Shown one piece after another: positions 1 through 4,421 of a stretch of DNA of 7,594 nt. Each line of letters begins with the position of its first letter. The stretch's first letter is position 1. Made by a program: the position numbers and the translations under genes. Under the pieces are notes generated by a model. The model had not been told where the DNA came from, did no database searches, and saw only the letters and a list, made by a program, of their open reading frames with translations. Origin of the DNA: Sphaerochaeta sp. (GTDB lineage: Bacteria > Spirochaetota > Spirochaetia > Sphaerochaetales > Sphaerochaetaceae); assembly GCA_023228445.1 (NCBI GenBank), contig JALOBD010000105.1, positions 1 through 7,594 of the forward strand. Reading direction: 5' to 3'.

Positions 1-5
1 TTCAT
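1..5 (-). CDS. Possible start of a further gene running off the left edge
   Basis: On the minus strand an ATG at 5-3 lies about 8 bases downstream of a GGGAGGG Shine-Dalgarno-like run (around 13-19). A second in-frame ATG lies at 11-9 but is too close to that run. It would be the next gene after the cyclase, starting 63 bases beyond the cyclase stop, so it may belong to the same operon. Only the start codon is inside the window, so no product can be named. Confidence 0.4.
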
Positions 6-68
6 GTCCATACCCTCCCGCCCACACTATACGCCCGGTCAGCCTCCGGGAGAAGGGGCACGGTTGTT

Positions 69-656
69 TCAGCTGTCGATCATGGCCACGACGCGGGCCG
101 GACAGCCATCGCTCCCCTCCACCAACAGCGGAAGGGCTACCAGGTCCACCTCCCTGCCTGCCAGTGCATCGAGGTTCACCAGGCGCTCGATGATCAATGC
201 ATCGCTCTCCATGAGGATATGGTGGACCGGCAGCCCATGGCTCGTCACCTCATCACAGCTTGCGCTCTCGAAGCCGAAGAGTCGGATTCCTCTTGCAAGA
301 TAGAGGCGTGCCGCCTCCTCATCCAGATAGGTGTCCGCTCCACTGAACAGGATGCCGGTGCACCCCGGTGGAAGGTCTCTCACCGCCGCTGCGGTGATCT
401 TCCCCCCCTTGCCACCATCTACGACGTACGAGCGGGCAAAGAAACGATCGATGCTGAATTGATCGAGGCTCTTTGCTCCCTCGATGAGGTGGGCCGGGCT
501 GTCGATGTGCGTCCCATTGTGGGTGCCCATCACCAGGCGCATCGTGCGGTGACCGTGCTCCTTAACGGTCGTATGGACGCGGATCGAGACCTCGGCATCA
601 CCGGGCCAGACCTCCATGCGGTCAGAGAGACCCATGGTCAGATCGATGTACTTCAT
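69..656 (-). CDS. Metal-dependent cyclase / kynurenine formamidase-like hydrolase
   Basis: A 195-residue protein of the cyclase family (Pfam Cyclase, which includes bacterial kynurenine formamidase KynB and related amidohydrolases). The family signature HxGTHxDxPxH is complete at residues 46-56 (H46, G48, T49, H50, D52, P54, H56) and supplies the metal ligands. The later histidine and glutamate segment (HHILMES, 145-151) and the IIERLVNL segment (155-162) also fit. Length is close to the usual 200-210 residues and there is no signal peptide, so it is probably cytosolic. The start at 656 is well supported: GGGAGG lies 5 bases upstream, and the ATGA overlaps the stop of the upstream glycosylase by 4 bases, implying translational coupling. 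No other kynurenine-pathway gene is visible, so the actual substrate (an N-formyl compound, a cyclic amide or another) cannot be assigned. Confidence 0.88.
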   Translation of the reverse strand: MKYIDLTMGLSDRMEVWPGDAEVSIRVHTTVKEHGHRTMRLVMGTHNGTHIDSPAHLIEGAKSLDQFSIDRFFARSYVVDGGKGGKITAAAVRDLPPGCTGILFSGADTYLDEEAARLYLARGIRLFGFESASCDEVTSHGLPVHHILMESDALIIERLVNLDALAGREVDLVALPLLVEGSDGCPARVVAMIDS

Positions 657-1420
657 CCCTTCCTCCCGTGTTCACTGCGATAGGCGTGAAAGAGATATTG
701 CTGTGCCAACCCCTCATGGGGGGCAAAGAAAGCGCACGTGTGGTGCCGATAGTGCTCGCCCATGATCCGCTTCACCCACACATCCCTGGGAAAGATACGC
801 CGGCGCTGGTATGCAAAGAGGAGGATGCACGACCCCACCTTCGGCCCCACCCCGGCGATCTGCATCAATGCCGACAGTGCGCCTTCATCGTCAAGGTCGT
901 GCACTGCATCCAAAATCGGGCTCTTTGCCACTGCATCGATGATGTAGGGGGCGCGAAACCCCACGCCCAACCCCCTCAACTGGTCCTCAGTGACCCCATC
1001 GAGCTCCTCGGGGCGGGGGAAGGTGTACACCCCCTCTCCAACCGGTGTGCCATACGCCTCGCTCAACCTTCGATAGAGGCTCCTGATACGGGTGATGTGG
1101 TTGTTTTGACTGAGGATGAAGCTGACTGTCGTCTCCCACGGATCCTGGCAGAGGATTCGCAGACCGGAGAAGGAGGCGATGGCCCGGGCCAAGTAGGGAT
1201 CGAGGGAGGCGAGGTGCTGCTCTGCCCCCTCGTAGTCGAAGGAGCAGTCAAAGTACTCACATACCCCTCCGTCTTTGGCCAAGAGTGAGGGAAGGCTCTC
1301 TTGGGTGAAGGAGACCAGGCGCCCTCTGAGGGCGGCCTGGTACACCGCCCCGATTTTTGTCCAGGCAAAGCTCTGACCACAGAAGAGGGTCGCCTCGAGA
1401 TTGATCCTAGGCCTGCTCAT
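653..1420 (-). CDS. ogg: 8-oxoguanine DNA glycosylase/AP lyase (OGG1 family)
   Basis: A 255-residue bifunctional DNA repair enzyme expected to excise 8-oxoguanine and nick the abasic site. From N to C terminus: the GQSFAW element (15-20) typical of the OGG N-terminal domain; SFILSQNN (100-107), matching the segment of human OGG1 that carries its paired asparagines; and a helix-hairpin-helix/GPD unit IAGVGPKVGSC (188-198) followed by FPRDVWVKR (210-218). K194 corresponds to the catalytic Schiff-base lysine (human K249) and D213 to the catalytic aspartate (human D268). The open frame continues upstream to 1714, but that part is cysK read in another frame. The ATG at 1420 is the first sensible start and begins just ahead of the conserved domain. 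The N terminus is therefore short compared with human OGG1. The start overlaps the end of cysK by 14 bases and has no clear Shine-Dalgarno, so coupling to cysK translation is likely. The stop overlaps the cyclase start. Confidence 0.9.
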   Translation of the reverse strand: MSRPRINLEATLFCGQSFAWTKIGAVYQAALRGRLVSFTQESLPSLLAKDGGVCEYFDCSFDYEGAEQHLASLDPYLARAIASFSGLRILCQDPWETTVSFILSQNNHITRIRSLYRRLSEAYGTPVGEGVYTFPRPEELDGVTEDQLRGLGVGFRAPYIIDAVAKSPILDAVHDLDDEGALSALMQIAGVGPKVGSCILLFAYQRRRIFPRDVWVKRIMGEHYRHHTCAFFAPHEGLAQQYLFHAYRSEHGRKG

Positions 1421-2333
1421 AGAGCCAGGTGGAGAGGTATCGCTCCCCGGTATCCGGCAACACGGTGACGATGGTTTTTCCGGCCCACTCTCTCTTCTTG
1501 GCGTAGTCGAGGGCGGCGGCGAGCGCTGCCCCACTGGAGATGCCGACCAAGAGCCCCTCCTCCTTGGCAGCCCTGCGGGCGGCGATGCCGGCAGCACCAT
1601 CTTCGACGGTGTGGACCTCATCGATGATCGAGCGGTCGAGGATTGTGGGGATGAAGCCTGCACCGAGGCCCTGGATCTTATGCGGGCCCCCCTGGCCGGT
1701 GGTGAGCACTGCACTGGAGGCAGGCTCGACAGCGACGACCTTCACGTTCGGGTTGCGCTCCTTGAGGTAACGCCCCACCCCGCTGATCGTCCCCCCGGTT
1801 CCCACGCCGGCAATGAAGAGATCGACCTTGCCATCGGTGTCGGCCCAGATCTCCGCCCCGGTGGTATCATAGTGCACCTGGGGGTTGTCGGGATTCTCAA
1901 ATTGGCTGGGGATATAGGAGTTGGCCGTCGCATGGGCGATCTCTTCGGCCTTGGCGATGGCCCCTTTCATGCCGAGCTTGCCATCGGTGAGCACCAGCTC
2001 GGCCCCGAGAGCTGAGAGGAGGGTGCGTCGCTCGACGCTCATCGTCTCAGGCATCGTGATGATCAGGCGATACCCCTTCACCGCAGCGACAAAGGCGAGG
2101 CCGACTCCGGTGTTGCCACTCGTCGGCTCGATGATCACCGACCCTGCCTTGAGGTCCCCGCGACGCTCTGCCCCCTCGACCATGGAGAGAGCGATGCGGT
2201 CCTTGACGCTGGAGAGGGGATTGAAGGACTCCACCTTCACCAAGATCGTCGCCGTTGTCGTATTCATCCGATTGATTCTGATCAACGGCGTCTTTCCAAT
2301 CTTCTCAGTGACGTTGTTATAAATTGTGCTCAT
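1407..2333 (-). CDS. cysK: Cysteine synthase A (O-acetylserine sulfhydrylase)
   Basis: A 308-residue fold-type II PLP enzyme that makes L-cysteine from O-acetylserine and sulfide in the cytosol. Visible family marks are: NPLSSVKDR (38-46) with Schiff-base lysine K44; the substrate-binding TSGNTG loop (71-76); the phosphate-binding glycine loop GVGTGGT (176-182); GISSGA (264-269) with the serine near the pyridine nitrogen; and LPDTGERY (292-299). Length is normal for CysK (about 310) and there is no C-terminal CBS domain as in cystathionine beta-synthase. The start at 2333 has AGGA 7 bases upstream. The gene follows a CymR-like regulator by 86 bases, and that gap contains a probable cysK promoter. 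In Bacillus, CysK also acts as a regulatory partner of CymR, which makes this adjacency functionally suggestive. CysM-like substrate preference cannot be fully excluded. Confidence 0.96.
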   Translation of the reverse strand: MSTIYNNVTEKIGKTPLIRINRMNTTTATILVKVESFNPLSSVKDRIALSMVEGAERRGDLKAGSVIIEPTSGNTGVGLAFVAAVKGYRLIITMPETMSVERRTLLSALGAELVLTDGKLGMKGAIAKAEEIAHATANSYIPSQFENPDNPQVHYDTTGAEIWADTDGKVDLFIAGVGTGGTISGVGRYLKERNPNVKVVAVEPASSAVLTTGQGGPHKIQGLGAGFIPTILDRSIIDEVHTVEDGAAGIAARRAAKEEGLLVGISSGAALAAALDYAKKREWAGKTIVTVLPDTGERYLSTWLYEQA

Positions 2334-2351
2334 TGGTGCTTCCTGGCCTTT

Positions 2352-2371
2352 TATATCCTAGTATTGATATA
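2352..2371. promoter_or_regulatory. Inverted repeat in the cysK leader, candidate operator
   Basis: Perfect 6-base arms TATATC (2352-2357) and GATATA (2366-2371) flank an 8-base centre. The repeat sits at the predicted cysK transcription start and early leader, where a bound repressor would block transcription. A further TATATC copy lies at 2409-2414, upstream of the predicted -35 box. The obvious candidates to bind are the two Rrf2 proteins encoded next door. The site does not clearly match a published CymR or IscR consensus that I can recall. Confidence 0.4.
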
Positions 2372-2377
2372 GACATA

Positions 2378-2407
2378 ATAGTATTTCATTGTGCGCTCAC
2401 ACGTCAA
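2378..2407 (-). promoter_or_regulatory. Predicted sigma70-type promoter for cysK
   Basis: Reading the minus strand, TTGACG (2407-2402, 5 of 6 to consensus) is followed after 18 bases by TACTAT (2383-2378, 4 of 6). A start near 2371 gives a leader of about 38 bases before the cysK ATG. The promoter lies in the AT-rich gap between the CymR-like gene and cysK, so cysK can be transcribed independently of the regulator pair. No terminator separates the two, so read-through from the regulators is also possible. Confidence 0.5.
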
Positions 2408-2419
2408 GTATATCTATAG

Positions 2420-2833
2420 TCAGATCATGTAGGTGAACCACGCCGCCTGGGTGACCTCGGCAAGCGTCAGCCCTTCGAAGGCCCGAGCCACCTGCTCATC
2501 GAGCGGGCGGTAGAAGTGAAGCCGCAGGACCTGTTCGATGGCATTCTCCCCCTCGCTCTCCGCCTCAAAGGTGATGGAACCTTCCAAAAGGTCAAGCACC
2601 TCGTAGATCTTGATCTTCTCGGGATTCTCCTTGAGCAGATACCCACCCCCGGAGCCTTTCACCGAGTTGAGAAACCCACCGCGCGTGAGCAAGAGCGCAA
2701 CCTGCTGCAGGTACTTTTCACTGAGCTTCTGGCGTCTGGCTACCACCGAGAGCGCAATCGGGCCATCGCCGGCGTGCTCACAGATGTCGACGAGGAGCCT
2801 CAGGCCATAACGACCCCGGGTTGAAATCTTCAA
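2420..2833 (-). CDS. Rrf2-family regulator, CymR-like, ending in a C-terminal isoleucine
   Basis: A 137-residue winged-helix repressor of the Rrf2 family, close in length (about 138) and opening sequence (MKISTRGRYGL) to Bacillus CymR, the global cysteine-metabolism repressor. The N-terminal helix-turn-helix (about 1-50) is followed by a glycine-rich wing (GSGGGY, 60-65) and a C-terminal helical region. It has a single cysteine (C18) and so lacks the three-cysteine Fe-S ligand set of IscR or NsrR, as CymR does. The protein ends WFTYMI; the terminal hydrophobic stretch and final isoleucine resemble the tail of CymR and the CysE tail that docks into CysK. The start is TTG at 2833-2831. It is preceded by a perfect AGGAGGT with suitable spacing, is positioned exactly at MKIS, and overlaps the upstream stop as TTGA. 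The longer frame upstream is the other Rrf2 gene read out of frame. CymR function is inferred and unproven. Confidence 0.87.
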   Translation of the reverse strand: MKISTRGRYGLRLLVDICEHAGDGPIALSVVARRQKLSEKYLQQVALLLTRGGFLNSVKGSGGGYLLKENPEKIKIYEVLDLLEGSITFEAESEGENAIEQVLRLHFYRPLDEQVARAFEGLTLAEVTQAAWFTYMI

Positions 2834-3237
2834 ATGCCACCTCCTGCCCCACGCTCCACCAGGTGAATGGCCAGCTCTTCGATCAATACTTCCTTGGAAA
2901 AATCGATGACGGCGGACTGCAGGAGCGACCAGATCTGGTGGGTCTTGCACATCCCATTCTTCTGACACTCCTTGCACGGTGCCGGCCGGAAGTCCCCTTC
3001 GCTTGCAGAGAGAACATCGTGGCAGGTGATGCCCGTCCGGCCCAAGCGGTAGCCTCCGAGGACTCCGCGGTCCGCCTCCACCAGACCTGCACGCCTGAGG
3101 GGGATCATCAACTGCTCGAGGTAGCCGCTGCTGATCCCGGTGGCCTCGCTGATCTTGCGAATCGAACAATTCTCTTTGCACGTCGCCAAATAGACGAGTG
3201 TTTGCAACGAGTATCTTCCTTTAGTCGATAATTTCAT
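2830..3237 (-). CDS. Rrf2-family regulator with IscR/NsrR-like cysteine cluster
   Basis: A 135-residue Rrf2-family transcription factor. The N-terminal winged helix-turn-helix covers about residues 1-70 (opening MKLSTKGRYSL, wing GVLGGYRLG at 58-66). It is followed by PCKECQKNGMCKTH (87-100), where C88, C91, C97 and H100 have the spacing type used by Fe-S-binding Rrf2 proteins (IscR uses three cysteines and a histidine). It is therefore probably a cluster-carrying sensor of Fe-S status, redox or nitric oxide; which one cannot be told from sequence. Extra cysteines C20, C24 and C72 are present. The start at 3237 is set by the conserved MKLSTKGRY opening, although no Shine-Dalgarno is visible upstream. 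The gene overlaps the CymR-like gene by 4 bases, so the two are translated as a pair. It ends in GAGGGI, again with a terminal isoleucine. Autoregulation is typical for the family. Confidence 0.87.
   Translation of the reverse strand: MKLSTKGRYSLQTLVYLATCKENCSIRKISEATGISSGYLEQLMIPLRRAGLVEADRGVLGGYRLGRTGITCHDVLSASEGDFRPAPCKECQKNGMCKTHQIWSLLQSAVIDFSKEVLIEELAIHLVERGAGGGI
2840..2846 (-). promoter_or_regulatory. Strong ribosome binding site that fixes the TTG start
   Basis: On the minus strand the sequence reads AGGAGGT, then GGCAT, then TTG. The near-perfect anti-16S complement lies inside the last codons of the upstream Rrf2 gene and decides the non-ATG start of the CymR-like gene. Confidence 0.8.
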
Positions 3238-3250
3238 ATCTAGAAGGTAT
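3236..3250. promoter_or_regulatory. Imperfect dyad at the start of the Rrf2 pair, candidate autoregulatory site
   Basis: On the plus strand ATATCT and AGGTAT flank a 3-base centre, a 5-of-6 inverted repeat. It overlaps the first bases of the upstream Rrf2 gene and its possible -10 region. It shares the ATATC...TAG pattern with the inverted repeat ahead of cysK. Binding by either Rrf2 protein is inference. Confidence 0.3.
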
Positions 3251-3272
3251 CAGTAGCACCCGAATGCGTCAA
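3244..3272 (-). promoter_or_regulatory. Possible promoter of the Rrf2 pair
   Basis: On the minus strand TTGACG (3272-3267) is followed after 17 bases by TACCTT (3249-3244), a poor -10 (3 of 6). Transcription would begin at or within a few bases of the ATG at 3237. A weak -10 is common at promoters needing an activator or under tight repression, but it also means the prediction is uncertain. Confidence 0.35.
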
Positions 3273-3296
3273 GCATCCCAGATTTGTAAATATGTG

Positions 3297-3325
3297 TTCA
3301 ACAAAGCCAAATCGTGTGATACAAT
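3297..3325 (+). promoter_or_regulatory. Predicted extended -10 promoter for the AbrB-type membrane protein gene
   Basis: TACAAT at 3320-3325 (5 of 6 to consensus) is directly preceded by TGA, giving an extended -10 (TGnTACAAT). A weak -35, TTCAAC, lies at 3297-3302 with a 17-base spacer. A start near 3332 gives a leader of about 49 bases before the ATG at 3381. The promoter points away from the Rrf2 pair within the shared 143-base divergent region, so one bound regulator could affect both directions. Confidence 0.5.
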
Positions 3326-3380
3326 CGCTCACTATCGGCGTGTCAGTCCCAACTATTGGCCACCGGTAGAGAGGATTTTC

Positions 3381-4421
3381 ATGAGTATGCTCCTGTTGCT
3401 CTTCCTTCACATCGCTGCAGGCATCGGTGCATGGGTACTGTTGCGCATCAAGGCTCCGGCGGCGGCGCTCGTCGGCTCGATGTTCGGCGTCGTCATCTTC
3501 TTTGTCTTCACCGGCCTTGAGATCGCCTACCCACCATCACTTCGCCTCGTCGCCCAGGTGCTCAGCGGCTTGATCATCGGCATGCGCTTCAGCCGCAGGG
3601 ACATCCAGACCCTCAAGACGATGGGAGGACCGACGTTGCTCCTGCTCGCCTTGATCGTCGTCATCAACCTCTCCTTCTCCGTCTTCATGTTCGAGGCCAC
3701 CGAGTTCAACTACATGACCTCACTCTTCACCACCGGTCTCGGTGGAGTGAGCGACCTCGCCCTCATCGCCACCGATTTCGGCGCCGATATGGAACGGGTC
3801 GCGCTCTTGCAGCTCTTCCGCCTGGTGACGGTGGTCATCATCTTCCCCCCCTTGATCAAGGGGATGCTCAAATCGAAGATCGCCGGCCTTAAAGCCAAAG
3901 GGGGGCACGTACCCACACAGGAAAAGCCTCGCCACACGCTGGTCAAGTACGCCACGACGCTTGCCGCCGCGTTTGTTGGGGGACTCGCCTTCAATGCACT
4001 CAAGATTCCAGCAGGGGGGATCCTCGGCTCGATCGTCACCACCGCACTGTGGAACATCCTCACCACGCAGGGGGGAGCACCCGCTTCGATGAAGTCGGTG
4101 GCCCAGACGATGGCTGGCGCCTACATCGGCAGCAACCTCACCGTGGCGACGCTACTGCAGATCAAGGTCCTCTTTGTCCCCTACTTGGTCCTTGTCGTTG
4201 AAATTTTTGTCACCGCCTACCTGGGAGCTTGGCTCTTTACCCGGATCTTCAAGTTCGACTGGCCCACCGCCCTCTTCTGTGCCGCCCCCGGCGGCATCCA
4301 GGTAATGGGCCTCATCGGAGAGGATCTCGGCCTCGACCCGCCGAAGATTGTGCTCTTGCATACGGTACGAATATTGGGCACGCTGACAATCGTGCCGATC
4401 CTCGCCCACCTCTTGGGGTGA
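3381..4421 (+). CDS. AbrB-duplication family integral membrane protein
   Basis: A 346-residue polytopic inner-membrane protein of the AbrB family (Pfam AmoA/AbrB duplication; often mislabelled ammonia monooxygenase or AbrB regulator). It has about ten hydrophobic segments and a clear internal duplication. APAAALVGSMFG (25-36) is repeated as IPAGGILGSIVT (209-220). GLGGVSDLALIATDFGADME (119-138) and the following hydrophobic segment ending PPLI match APGGIQVMGLIGEDLGLDPP (302-321) and the segment ending PIL. A basic loop (about 161-190) separates the halves. Most members are uncharacterised; a transport role is likely from topology, but the substrate is unknown. The start at 3381 has GAGAGG 6 bases upstream. 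An upstream in-frame ATG at 3264 adds 39 residues that are not membrane-like and begins before the predicted promoter, so it was rejected. The gene is divergent from the Rrf2 pair and its stop abuts the stop of the converging DUF1846 gene. Confidence 0.88.
   Translation: MSMLLLLFLHIAAGIGAWVLLRIKAPAAALVGSMFGVVIFFVFTGLEIAYPPSLRLVAQVLSGLIIGMRFSRRDIQTLKTMGGPTLLLLALIVVINLSFSVFMFEATEFNYMTSLFTTGLGGVSDLALIATDFGADMERVALLQLFRLVTVVIIFPPLIKGMLKSKIAGLKAKGGHVPTQEKPRHTLVKYATTLAAAFVGGLAFNALKIPAGGILGSIVTTALWNILTTQGGAPASMKSVAQTMAGAYIGSNLTVATLLQIKVLFVPYLVLVVEIFVTAYLGAWLFTRIFKFDWPTALFCAAPGGIQVMGLIGEDLGLDPPKIVLLHTVRILGTLTIVPILAHLLG

Noticed and set aside
34..50. CCCGG-N7-CCGGG hairpin after the cyclase gene as a terminator
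   Set aside because: The stem is only 5 base pairs with no T-run on the minus strand, and a possible downstream gene start with a good ribosome binding site follows.
219..1288. Plus-strand open frames opposite the cyclase and glycosylase genes
   Set aside because: They are shadows of minus-strand genes with clear family motifs; none has a recognisable domain.
1421..1714. N-terminal extension of the glycosylase frame, 98 residues upstream of 1420
   Set aside because: It lies within cysK in another frame, is rich in Ser, Pro and Arg with no recognisable domain, and the OGG domain starts right after the ATG at 1420.
2834..3181. Long N-terminal extension of the CymR-like frame
   Set aside because: It overlaps the other Rrf2 gene out of frame. 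The TTG at 2833 with a perfect AGGAGGT and the conserved MKIS opening is the clear start.
3264..3380. Upstream ATG at 3264 for the AbrB-type protein
   Set aside because: It lies upstream of the predicted promoter, has no ribosome binding site, and the extra 39 residues do not resemble the family N terminus.
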